A stretch of 6,397 nt of DNA from RGIG5057 sp964371585. Lineage in GTDB: Bacteria > Bacillota > Clostridia > TANB77 > CAG-465. The stretch spans positions 1 through 6,397 of the forward strand of contig CAYJMD010000017.1 in assembly GCA_964371585.1 (NCBI GenBank), given 5' to 3'. Shown here one piece after another: positions 1-5,406 of the stretch. Both the position numbers and the translations under genes were made by a program. The notes below the pieces were generated by a model, which saw only the letters and a program-made list of their open reading frames with translations, was not told where the DNA came from and did no database searches. Within the stretch, counting starts at the first letter, position 1. Each line of letters starts with the position of its first letter.

Positions 1-16
1 ATTGGTATGGATAATT

Positions 17-23
17 AAGGAGG
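17..23 (+). promoter_or_regulatory. Ribosome binding site that fixes the methyltransferase start
   Basis: AAGGAGG matches the 3' end of 16S rRNA fully and lies 6 bases before the ATG at 30. A TTG at 24 in the same frame would begin directly after the site, with no spacer, so ATG 30 is the better start. A TAA at 16-18 overlaps the site, so the end of an upstream gene coupled to this one is possible, but too little sequence is present to tell. Confidence 0.85.
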
Positions 24-29
24 TTGGAT

Positions 30-734
30 ATGAAGATAGATAATGAAAGTAATGTTTATAATTATTACAAAGCATATGATAAAAGATATGAACAAGTTTA
101 TAAAGGAAAAATGTTATGGTCTTCTAAAGAAGCAACTCCTGATGTATTAAGTGTAATGACAGAGTTTAAAATAGGAAAAAATGCTACAATTTTAGATTTA
201 GGATGCGGAGAAGGAAGAGATGCTATATATTTATTAGAAAACGGTTACAATGTTTTGGCTTTAGACTATTCTGAAAATGTAATTGAAAAATGCAAGGAGT
301 TGTCATCTGGTAAGTTTAATGATAGATTTAAGCAATTTGATTTACTAGTAGATAAATTAGACTATAAATTTGATTTTATTTATTCTGTAGCTGTTTTACA
401 TATGTTTGTATTAGATGAACATAGACAAAGTTTTTTTGATTTCATATATAATCATTTATCTGAAAATGGAGTAGCTTTAATATGTATTTTAGGTGATGGA
501 GTACAAGAATACTCATCTGATATAAAAGAAGCTTTTGTTAATACCAAACGAACAGTTTTAAACAATAGTAAAGAAGTTTGTATTGCAACTACTTCATGCA
601 GAATAGTAAATTGGGAAAATTTAATGAATGAAATAGATAAATCTAAATTAAAATTAGAGAAACAATGGATTTCTGAGGACATTCCAGAATTTACAAATTC
701 AATGTGTATTGTTGTATCACAAAAAAGTATGTAA
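30..734 (+). CDS. Class I SAM-dependent methyltransferase, small-molecule type
   Basis: A 234-residue cytosolic protein with a Rossmann-fold methyltransferase core. Motif I is ILDLGCGEGRD at about residues 54-64, the glycine-rich loop that holds S-adenosylmethionine. The acidic residue after strand 2 is Asp79 in LALDYS, which would contact the SAM ribose. Motif IV/post-II is FDFIYSVAVLHMF at 114-126, followed by the strand ENGVALICILGDG near 146-157. The N-terminal part (NYYKAYDKRYEQVY, then a Trp-Ser-Ser segment) and the GEGRDA signature resemble TehB-like and related methyltransferases that act on small molecules or metalloids. The substrate cannot be read from the sequence. Length is normal for a one-domain enzyme and no key residue is missing. 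It may be the last gene of an upstream transcript; no promoter is visible in the 29 bases before it. The fold is certain, the substrate unknown. Confidence 0.9.
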   Translation: MKIDNESNVYNYYKAYDKRYEQVYKGKMLWSSKEATPDVLSVMTEFKIGKNATILDLGCGEGRDAIYLLENGYNVLALDYSENVIEKCKELSSGKFNDRFKQFDLLVDKLDYKFDFIYSVAVLHMFVLDEHRQSFFDFIYNHLSENGVALICILGDGVQEYSSDIKEAFVNTKRTVLNNSKEVCIATTSCRIVNWENLMNEIDKSKLKLEKQWISEDIPEFTNSMCIVVSQKSM

Positions 735-766
735 TATTACTTTGATGTTATTTGAATTAAAGATTT

Positions 767-789
767 ATATAGTAAATGCTATATTTTTA
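767..789 (+). terminator. Weak terminator-like hairpin after the methyltransferase
   Basis: ATATAG (767-772) and CTATAT (779-784) can pair around a 6-base loop, followed by TTTT. The stem is only 6 bp with one G-C pair, so it would be inefficient. It is the only such structure between the methyltransferase and the next promoter. Confidence 0.3.
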
Positions 790-905
790 TTGATAATTCA
801 TTTCTTTAATGGCTAGTTTAAGTAGTTGGAAATATAAAGCAGGAGATGTGACTAATATGAATAATAGCTATAAATAAATTTTAAATGATTTTTGTAATAT
901 AAGTG

Positions 906-934
906 ACGATAAATATCTATTTTTATGGTATAAT
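906..934 (+). promoter_or_regulatory. Extended -10 promoter for the nuclease-like/Nudix operon
   Basis: TGGTATAAT at 926-934 is a perfect extended -10 element (TG-N-TATAAT). The best -35 at 17 bp spacing is ACGATA (906-911), which matches TTGACA at only three positions; the extended -10 can compensate for this. Transcription would begin near 941 and give a leader of about 100 bases before the ATG at 1042. A second TATAAT at 1004-1009 has no matching -35 or TG and is a poorer choice. Confidence 0.55.
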
Positions 935-954
935 GAAATGTATAAATAGGTTTA

Positions 955-992
955 TCTACAATTATAAATGAAATATAATTATTTTTTGTAGA
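955..992 (+). promoter_or_regulatory. Compound stem-loop in the leader of the nuclease-like gene
   Basis: TCTAC (955-959) pairs with GTAGA (988-992), and directly inside it AATTATA (960-966) pairs with TATAATT (974-980). The loop has 7 bases, and an unpaired T-rich bulge (981-987) lies on the 3' side. It would sit in the transcribed leader downstream of the extended -10 element and well before the ribosome binding site at 1028-1034, which it does not cover. It could be an RNA element or a protein-binding inverted repeat. High AT content makes chance pairing a real possibility. Confidence 0.3.
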
Positions 993-1041
993 AATCATAA
1001 AAGTATAATGTATTTATAAATAATAAAAAAGGAGTGATATT

Positions 1042-1794
1042 ATGCAAACAGTAACTAAAAGAATTAAAACTATTAATCAGCCTAGAGGGGGATATTTACC
1101 AATATCAATGTTTAATATTATAGAGATGAGCTCTAAATCAAAATTGAATGAAAAAGAAAATGTTCAACCTAATTTGATAGGATTAGCAGTAGATTATTTA
1201 ACAAGGTATATGTTAGGAACTAATATTAATAAAGCTTTTGAAATATCGATTAAGGGAGCAATTAATATTAGAGAAGATGAATATGCTGAAAGATTATTAG
1301 AAAACATAAAAGGGTTAGATGACACATCTATTATAGCAGCAATAAAATTAACAGGTTATGATGTTTGTTTTAGGGTTGGTAGAATTGCTTATTCACCTAT
1401 TGAAGAAATTAATCCTGATGAAGATACTATTAAAAATGTTAAAATTATGGTGGAAAGAAGCTTAGATTTTTTTGATAAGTATGGACCTGTTGTTTTAGAT
1501 GGTTTTACTTTTAAAGGTGGATATACTAGTCTTATAGGTAATGGAGATGGAGATTTTTTGACAAAAGATACATTATGGGATTTTAAAGTTTCAGTTAAAA
1601 AACCTACGAAAGATCATACTTTACAAATATTAGTATATTATTTAATGGGCAAACACTCAGTTCATAAAGAATTTGAAAGTATAAAAAATATAGCAATTTA
1701 TAATCCAAGATTAAATACAATATATACTTTATCTATAGAAAATATTGATAGTTCTCTGATAACTCAAGTTGAAAAAGAAGTAATAGGTTATTAA
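1042..1794 (+). CDS. RecB/Cas4-like PD-(D/E)XK nuclease-like protein, stand-alone
   Basis: A 250-residue protein with no signal peptide or membrane segment. I do not recognise a named family, but the motif order fits the RecB-type PD-(D/E)XK nuclease fold. There is a helix with IGLAVDYLTRYMLG at 46-59, where RecB nucleases have G-x-x-x-H and this one has Asp51. GDGDF (168-172) supplies the metal-binding acidic residue, LWDFKVS (178-184) gives the D-x-K motif with Asp180 and Lys182, and Q195-x3-Y199 matches the QxxxY helix that follows. A conserved-looking block RGGYLPIS lies at 15-22. ATG 1042 follows AAAGGAG (1028-1034) by 7 bases. Only 36 bases, with no terminator, separate it from the first Nudix gene, so they are probably co-transcribed. 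It could be a DNA-processing enzyme or a non-catalytic relative. The fold is inferred from motifs only; the substrate is unknown. Confidence 0.6.
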   Translation: MQTVTKRIKTINQPRGGYLPISMFNIIEMSSKSKLNEKENVQPNLIGLAVDYLTRYMLGTNINKAFEISIKGAINIREDEYAERLLENIKGLDDTSIIAAIKLTGYDVCFRVGRIAYSPIEEINPDEDTIKNVKIMVERSLDFFDKYGPVVLDGFTFKGGYTSLIGNGDGDFLTKDTLWDFKVSVKKPTKDHTLQILVYYLMGKHSVHKEFESIKNIAIYNPRLNTIYTLSIENIDSSLITQVEKEVIGY

Positions 1795-1830
1795 AAAATA
1801 CTTTAGAATGAACAAAAGGAAAATAAAACT

Positions 1831-2250
1831 ATGAAAGTAAAAGTATTAAATATTGGTGTTGTAAAAAAAGATAATAAAATACTACTTAGAAAAAAGCCAG
1901 ATGGATCAGAGCCATATAAAGAAACATGGTATATGTTTGGTGGTATTGTAGAAAATGGTACTAATCCAAATGATTCATTAAAAGAAATGATATTTAACCA
2001 AACTAATATACAAATAGATGTAGTAGAAAATATATCATGGGATACTGAAATAAAAGTAGATCATGATGGTACATTAACACAATTTATATATTTAAACTCT
2101 ATATGTGAATATGTATCTGGTGATTTAGATATAAAAGATGATAAAATAGAAAAACTTGAGTTTATAGATATTAATGATTTAGTAAATTATGATATAGTTC
2201 CTCCTGCAGTAAAATTACTTAAAGAATTAAACTATTTAAATAAGTTTTAA
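1831..2250 (+). CDS. Nudix-fold protein with a degenerate Nudix box, probably not a standard hydrolase
   Basis: A 139-residue single Nudix domain of normal length. The fold is clear: a first strand VLNIGVVKKDNKILLRKK, then TWYMFGGIVENG (32-43) where active members have W-x-L-P-G-G, and a typical end with LEFIDINDL and DIVPPAVKLL. The Nudix box consensus is G-x5-E-x7-REUxEExGU. Aligned from Gly38, its first Glu is Thr44 and the REUxEE segment becomes EMIFNQ (52-57), so the metal-binding glutamates are replaced by Met, Asn and Gln. Ordinary magnesium-dependent pyrophosphate hydrolysis is therefore unlikely; ligand sensing or a regulatory role is possible. The start follows AAAAGGA (1814-1820) by 10 bases. 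It lies between the nuclease-like gene and an intact Nudix gene, with no terminator on either side. The fold is confident; loss of activity is inference. Confidence 0.85.
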   Translation: MKVKVLNIGVVKKDNKILLRKKPDGSEPYKETWYMFGGIVENGTNPNDSLKEMIFNQTNIQIDVVENISWDTEIKVDHDGTLTQFIYLNSICEYVSGDLDIKDDKIEKLEFIDINDLVNYDIVPPAVKLLKELNYLNKF

Positions 2251-2295
2251 AGATATATTATTAAAATTTTTAAGTCAAAAGAGAGAGGTATTAGG

Positions 2296-2781
2296 ATGTC
2301 TATTGATGTTAAAATAAAAACAAATGATTCAATATTTAAATTAAGAGTAAGTGGTATTCTTGTAAAAGATAATAAAATATTAACAGTACAGATAAATAAT
2401 AATGATTTCTTTTGTTTACCTGGTGGTCATATTGAATTAAATGAAGATAGTAAAGAGGCAGTAATAAGAGAGTTTGTAGAAGAAACTAATATATCTGTTA
2501 AAATTAAAAGTCAAATAGCAATAACTGAAAATTTTTTTACTAACATAAATGGATATAAAGTTCATGAAATAGGTATATATTACTTGTTAGAAGCAAATGG
2601 TAATATAAATACAGAAGATTTTAATAAAATAGAAAAAGATAAGAATGAAGAAACTTTTCTTAATTTTAAATGGGTTAATACAAAAGATATTGACAAAATA
2701 AATTTCAAACCTAAATTTTTAGTAGATAAAATCATTAAACATGATTATCAATTTGAACATGTTATAATAAAGGTCATATAA
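2296..2781 (+). CDS. Nudix hydrolase with a near-canonical Nudix box
   Basis: A 161-residue cytosolic Nudix hydrolase, a family that cleaves nucleoside diphosphates linked to another group (X). The box begins in LPGGHIELNE (41-50) and continues with AVIREFVEETN (55-65). Glu50, Arg58, Glu59, Glu62 and Glu63 match the consensus, and only the following Gly is changed, to Asn65. These residues bind magnesium and catalyse the attack on the pyrophosphate. The N-terminal strand SGILVKDNKILTVQ resembles the VKKDNKILL strand of the preceding gene, as expected for two members of one fold. It starts 45 bases after that gene, behind GAGAGAGG (2281-2288), with no terminator between, and ends before the strong terminator at 2825. 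It is therefore the last gene of the proposed operon. The substrate cannot be told from sequence; mutT-like cleansing is only one option. Confidence 0.92.
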   Translation: MSIDVKIKTNDSIFKLRVSGILVKDNKILTVQINNNDFFCLPGGHIELNEDSKEAVIREFVEETNISVKIKSQIAITENFFTNINGYKVHEIGIYYLLEANGNINTEDFNKIEKDKNEETFLNFKWVNTKDIDKINFKPKFLVDKIIKHDYQFEHVIIKVI

Positions 2782-2824
2782 GTGAATTTATCGAATTTGA
2801 TAGACATAATAAAAAAATAAAAAC

Positions 2825-2869
2825 AAAATACAACTATATTAATAATATAGTTGTATTTTTAATATTTTT
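2825..2869 (+). terminator. Strong rho-independent terminator after the Nudix operon
   Basis: A perfect 16-bp stem pairs 2825-2840 with 2844-2859 around a 3-base loop, and T-rich sequence follows to 2869. The A-run on the left arm means it could also stop transcripts on the minus strand. It separates the Nudix operon from the surface-protein gene. Confidence 0.9.
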
Positions 2870-2889
2870 ATGTTAAACTAATAACATAA
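2868..2889 (+). promoter_or_regulatory. Inverted repeat just before the surface-protein ribosome binding site
   Basis: TTATGTTA (2868-2875) and TAACATAA (2882-2889) form a perfect 8-bp inverted repeat with a 6-base spacer, 4 bases before the ribosome binding site GAAGGG (2894-2899). Only 37 bases lie between the preceding terminator and the ATG, so the promoter must overlap this repeat or the terminator. The best candidates (TTGTAT 2851-2856 with TAAACT 2874-2879, or TTAATA 2859-2864 with TAACAT 2882-2887) match poorly and I cannot choose between them. The repeat could be an operator or a leader hairpin. Confidence 0.35.
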
Positions 2890-2906
2890 GAAAGAAGGGA
2901 TAAGTA

Positions 2907-4205
2907 ATGAACAAAAGTTTTAAAACAAGTTTAACTATAGTATCTTTAGCTATTATATTCACATTACTAGGTATAACTAGTGTAAGTGCAGCTGAGCCTA
3001 TAGTTTTTCAAACACTTAATGCAGTAGAGCTAAAAGAAGTAGATTTAGGTACTCTTGTGTATGATACAAAAAAATGGGAAACGTTTGTAATAAAAAATGT
3101 AACATCAGATGAAATTACAATTTCTAATGTAGCTTTTGATACAGATAAATTTGAAATTGCAATGATACCAAATAGTACATTAGCACCAAACGAGACTACA
3201 TTTATCCAAATAAATAATATAAGAGGAATTGATGTACCTCAATCACCAATTACAGGTAATCTAATAGTTACAGTAAATGGAACAACAGATGTAACTCTTC
3301 CAATTAAAGTAGCATTTGAAAAAGGAGAACATGTTAATCCAGATTATGTAAAAGAAACAGCTATTGGTAAAAAATTATCATCTATAACATTAACTAATGG
3401 CTGGGTATGGGTAAATCCAAATACAGAAGTATTAGCTGGAAGAAATAATTATGAAATTGCATATACAGATACAACAGGTAATTATAAAGATGAAACTAGA
3501 CAAATTGAAATAGTTGGATTAATCACATATGATGTAATATTAAAACGTGATTCTAGTTCATGGAGTATTCCTACGAACAATTATGAAGTACTTAAAGGTT
3601 ATTCATCAAATCTAGAAATAAATGCTGTATCAGGGTATTTCCTTACATCTATAACTGTAAATGGCATTGAACAGCTAACAGATAAAACAAGATCTTTAAA
3701 ATATAGAATAGAAAATATTAGTGAAGATTTAATAATAGAAATTAAAACAGAAAGAACAATATATGAACTTATGAAAGATTCAATTACTAATGAGACTATA
3801 ATTCCTAAGTACATTAAAGGAACAGAAGGAACTATTGAGCTTAAATTTGATTATGATTTTTCAAGATTTTATGCAAATGATGTTAGAATTAATGGAGAAT
3901 ATTTAGATTATGAATATATGCTACAACACTTTAAGTTTTCAGAAGGTAGTGTTGCGGTAGACATATCAAATGAGTATCTTAATACTTTAGATGTTGGAAC
4001 TTATGATTTTGAACTTGATTTATTAACAGGAGAATTATTTAAAGGTACATTTATTGTTGAAGAAAAAACAGAAGTTACTGAAGATGAAGTAATTAATAAT
4101 CCTCAAACTAGTGATGATATAATTGTTTATACTATTATGTTTGCAGTATCTGTAATTGGTATTACAGGAACATTAATTATGAGAAAAAACAAAATAAATA
4201 ACTAA
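2907..4205 (+). CDS. Secreted multidomain surface protein with an NPQTS sortase-type anchor
   Basis: A 432-residue exported protein. A Sec signal peptide covers residues 1 to about 28 (Lys-containing start, hydrophobic core, cleavage near VSA-AEP). Residues about 38-138 look like an immunoglobulin-fold domain of the Hydin/DUF1573 kind, with the pattern F-x-I-K-N-x-T, then LAPNET and a final ITGNLIVTVNG strand pair. About 150-204 is the common clostridial surface module seen in KKLSSITLTNGWVWVNP and NYEIAYTDTTGNYKD. About 205-282 resembles small repeat domains that contain GY-x-x-x-S-I-x-V-N-G. About 283-386 resembles X2-type carbohydrate-associated domains (EGSVAVDISNEYLNTLDVGTY). The C-terminus has NPQTS at 398-402, a membrane segment at about 405-425 and the tail RKNKINN, which is a sortase sorting signal with Ser in place of the usual Gly. 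There are no cysteines and no catalytic motif, so binding or adhesion is likely. Domain names are tentative; export and anchoring are well supported. No sortase gene lies in the window. Confidence 0.88.
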   Translation: MNKSFKTSLTIVSLAIIFTLLGITSVSAAEPIVFQTLNAVELKEVDLGTLVYDTKKWETFVIKNVTSDEITISNVAFDTDKFEIAMIPNSTLAPNETTFIQINNIRGIDVPQSPITGNLIVTVNGTTDVTLPIKVAFEKGEHVNPDYVKETAIGKKLSSITLTNGWVWVNPNTEVLAGRNNYEIAYTDTTGNYKDETRQIEIVGLITYDVILKRDSSSWSIPTNNYEVLKGYSSNLEINAVSGYFLTSITVNGIEQLTDKTRSLKYRIENISEDLIIEIKTERTIYELMKDSITNETIIPKYIKGTEGTIELKFDYDFSRFYANDVRINGEYLDYEYMLQHFKFSEGSVAVDISNEYLNTLDVGTYDFELDLLTGELFKGTFIVEEKTEVTEDEVINNPQTSDDIIVYTIMFAVSVIGITGTLIMRKNKINN

Positions 4206-4229
4206 TATTATATATAATATTTAAATAAC

Positions 4230-4261
4230 AAAAAGTGAAGTATTTTATTACTTCACTTTTT
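4230..4261. terminator. Bidirectional terminator between convergent genes
   Basis: AAAAAGTGAAGTA (4230-4242) pairs perfectly with TACTTCACTTTTT (4249-4261): a 13-bp stem with a 6-base loop. The flanking A-run and T-run give a U-tail on either strand. It lies 24 bases after the surface-protein stop and ends one base before the stop codon of the minus-strand membrane gene, so it can serve both. Confidence 0.9.
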
Positions 4262-4262
4262 A

Positions 4263-4850
4263 TTATTTTAAGTCATTATTAGTATCATTTATTTTTTTAT
4301 TTTTATACATTTTATTTAGTATTGGTGTAATAATTGTTCCTAGAGTAACTAAAATACCAATTACAAATAACAATCTCATATAGTAATCATTATAATTTAT
4401 GAATTCATAATAGAAATTAAATATTAATAAATTACATATTATTGCTAGTAATATTGTACCATTTTTTACAAACTTTACATATTTATTAGTATTATTAATT
4501 AAAAGTATAAGTGAAATATGAGCTGTTGAATAAGATAGTGTTAGTAAAGTAAACAGTATTTTTAAATACCATGAAATATCCAAAAGTAAGCCTAATGATA
4601 ACCATATAGTTAATATTATCCAAAATGAAGTAATTAATGAAGATAACATACCAAATATTGAAAATTTCTTATATTTGTTATATATGGTAGAGCAGCAAAG
4701 TCCGGTAATGCTAAAACTAAATATAGTAAATGTAGTAGCTAATATTTGAGCTTCAACCCCTCCAAAATTACCAGTTAAAATAATATAAATCCCTATAAAA
4801 GCAGTAATAACTAAAGATATAATTAATAGTTTTGAAATTTTACTTTTCAT
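4263..4850 (-). CDS. Six-helix integral membrane protein of unknown function
   Basis: A 195-residue protein made almost wholly of hydrophobic segments. Likely membrane helices are at about 7-26, 35-56, 64-90, 94-117, 131-149 and 157-177, followed by a basic and polar tail (NKMYKNKKIND). After helix 1 comes a conserved-looking loop, GNFGGVEAQILATT (27-40), and helix 2 ends in GLCCSTIYNKYKK with adjacent cysteines 52 and 53. I do not recognise a characterised family, and no transporter, protease or kinase motif is visible. The start follows a minus-strand GAAAGGA ribosome binding site (4865-4859) by 8 bases. It is divergent from the HxlR regulator gene across 196 bases and convergent with the surface-protein gene, so it is a single-gene unit. 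The divergent layout makes control by that regulator possible but unproven. The gene call is secure; the role is unknown. Confidence 0.85.
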   Translation of the reverse strand: MKSKISKLLIISLVITAFIGIYIILTGNFGGVEAQILATTFTIFSFSITGLCCSTIYNKYKKFSIFGMLSSLITSFWIILTIWLSLGLLLDISWYLKILFTLLTLSYSTAHISLILLINNTNKYVKFVKNGTILLAIICNLLIFNFYYEFINYNDYYMRLLFVIGILVTLGTIITPILNKMYKNKKINDTNNDLK

Positions 4851-4875
4851 ATAATCATTCCTTTCAATAAAATAG

Positions 4876-4904
4876 ATTATACCATATATATAATTAATTT
4901 TATA
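4876..4904 (-). promoter_or_regulatory. Extended -10 promoter of the membrane-protein gene
   Basis: Read on the minus strand, TGGTATAAT (4884 down to 4876) is a perfect extended -10 element. At 17 bp spacing the -35 is TATAAA (4904 down to 4899), matching the consensus at three positions. Transcription would start near 4869, giving a leader of under 20 bases that holds just the ribosome binding site. Confidence 0.6.
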
Positions 4905-4910
4905 TATGGT
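4881..4910. repeat. Perfect 10-bp inverted repeat over the membrane-gene promoter, candidate operator
   Basis: ACCATATATA (4881-4890) and TATATATGGT (4901-4910) are perfect inverted copies with a 10-bp spacer, so the arm centres lie 20 bp (two helical turns) apart on the same DNA face. One arm covers the TGG of the extended -10 element on the minus strand and the other reaches the -35 region. A dimeric regulator bound here would block that promoter. As RNA it lies upstream of the predicted start, so a DNA role fits better. The high AT content of the arms lowers certainty. Confidence 0.45.
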
Positions 4911-4962
4911 TAGGAATAGATTGTTATAAAAATAAAATAATAGAAAATATTATCATATAAGC

Positions 4963-4984
4963 ACTATTTAATAGTTACAACTAT
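4963..4984. promoter_or_regulatory. Cluster of three ACTAT half-sites upstream of the HxlR gene, candidate operator
   Basis: ACTAT (4963-4967), ATAGT (4971-4975) and ACTAT (4980-4984) alternate in direction and create two overlapping palindromes: ACTATT-T-AATAGT (4963-4975) and ATAGTT-AC-AACTAT (4971-4984). They lie just upstream of and across the -35 region of the HxlR promoter. A fourth ATAGTT occurs at 5026-5031, beyond the -10. HxlR proteins bind inverted repeats as dimers and often control their own genes, which fits. Confidence 0.4.
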
Positions 4985-5001
4985 AATAAACAAATTAATT
5001 A

Positions 5002-5010
5002 TGATATAAT
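5002..5010 (+). promoter_or_regulatory. Extended -10 promoter element of the HxlR regulator gene
   Basis: TGATATAAT is a perfect TG-N-TATAAT element. No good -35 exists at 16-18 bp spacing (the sequence at 4982-4987 is TATAAT), so the promoter relies on the extended -10. The start would fall near 5017, about 30 bases before the ATG. Confidence 0.6.
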
Positions 5011-5046
5011 TTAAATACATTAGATATAGTTGAATGGAGTGATATT

Positions 5047-5388
5047 ATGAAAATAAAAAAACAATATACATGTGCCTTATTACTATCAATGGATTTATTA
5101 GGTGGTAAATGGAAAATGAGAATACTATGGCATATTTTAAATGGTGATAATAGATTTTCATTATTACAAAAAGGGATTCCAGATATAACACATAAAATGC
5201 TTGTAACTCAGCTTAAAGAATTGGAGCAGAGTAATATTTTAATAAGAACTGTTGTATGTGAAAAGCCATTGAATGTGGAATACTCGTTGTCAAATCAATA
5301 TAAAGAACTAGTACCACTGATTGAAAATTTTTGTGATTTTTCAAAAGAGTATGCAAATAAAAATGAAATAGTACTTGAAGATAAGTAG
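5047..5388 (+). CDS. HxlR/DUF24-family winged-helix transcriptional regulator
   Basis: A 113-residue DNA-binding protein, full length for the family. It has the HxlR signature: an N-terminal cysteine at position 9, LLGGKWKMRILWHIL (17-31), RFSLLQKGIPDITHKMLVTQLKELE (36-60, covering the recognition helix), and the wing with IRTVVCEKPLNVEYSLS (66-82). A C-terminal dimerisation helix follows. In Bacillus relatives YodB, CatR and HypR the N-terminal Cys senses quinones, diamide or other electrophiles. Cys9 here is in a comparable place, with further cysteines at 71 and 96. The gene follows ATGGAG (5034-5039) by 7 bases. It lies 72 bases upstream of a VOC gene in the same direction and divergent from the membrane gene. 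The repeats at 4963-4984 suggest autoregulation. The family call is firm; the sensed signal is inference. Confidence 0.95.
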   Translation: MKIKKQYTCALLLSMDLLGGKWKMRILWHILNGDNRFSLLQKGIPDITHKMLVTQLKELEQSNILIRTVVCEKPLNVEYSLSNQYKELVPLIENFCDFSKEYANKNEIVLEDK

Positions 5389-5402
5389 GTACAAAAAAGT
5401 AC
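5371..5402. promoter_or_regulatory. GTAC repeats upstream of the VOC promoter, candidate regulator site
   Basis: GTAC occurs at 5371-5374, 5389-5392 and 5399-5402. The last two form GTAC-AAAAAA-GTAC, with starts exactly one helical turn apart, ending 4 bases before the -35 box. Since GTAC is self-complementary, the pair is both a direct and an inverted repeat. The position suits an activator or an upstream operator copy. The first copy lies inside the end of the HxlR coding region and may be incidental. Confidence 0.4.
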
Positions 5403-5406
5403 GTTA

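Larger units (their letters stand above)
735..1041. other. Intergenic region, 307 bases, no convincing gene
   Basis: Stops are frequent in all frames. The longest notable open stretch is a 22-codon ATG frame at 809-877 (starting MASLSSWKYK), with no ribosome binding site before it. The region holds a weak hairpin with a T-run after the methyltransferase (767-789), an extended -10 promoter (926-934) and a compound stem-loop (955-992). I see no structured RNA with raised G+C content and no mobile-element ends. Confidence 0.7.

Noticed and set aside
1..18. Tail of an upstream gene ending in TAA at 16-18
   Set aside because: Only five codons are visible and two other frames are equally possible, so no gene can be claimed.
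24..29. TTG as an earlier start for the methyltransferase
   Set aside because: It directly abuts the ribosome binding site with no spacer; ATG at 30 has a normal 6-base spacing.
452..682. Open frame on the minus strand inside the methyltransferase gene
   Set aside because: It lies wholly antisense to a clear enzyme gene and its translation has no domain features.
809..877. 22-codon ATG frame in the gap after the methyltransferase
   Set aside because: No ribosome binding site, no upstream open frame of any length, and no recognisable peptide; short frames like this are expected by chance.
1031..1044. GGAGTGATATTATG repeated exactly at 5036-5049, before the HxlR gene
   Set aside because: Both copies are ribosome binding site plus start codon in an AT-rich genome; the shared bases are probably chance rather than a common control element.
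1042..2781. Reading the nuclease-like/Nudix set as a proven defence system, or linking it with the methyltransferase as restriction-modification
   Set aside because: The methyltransferase lacks DNA methylase motifs (no DPPY/NPPY or target recognition domain) and is separated by a promoter region; no helicase, toxin or phage gene is present.
3599..3814. Open frame on the minus strand inside the surface-protein gene
   Set aside because: Antisense shadow of a well-supported coding region, rich in hydrophobic residues only because of AT-rich codons.
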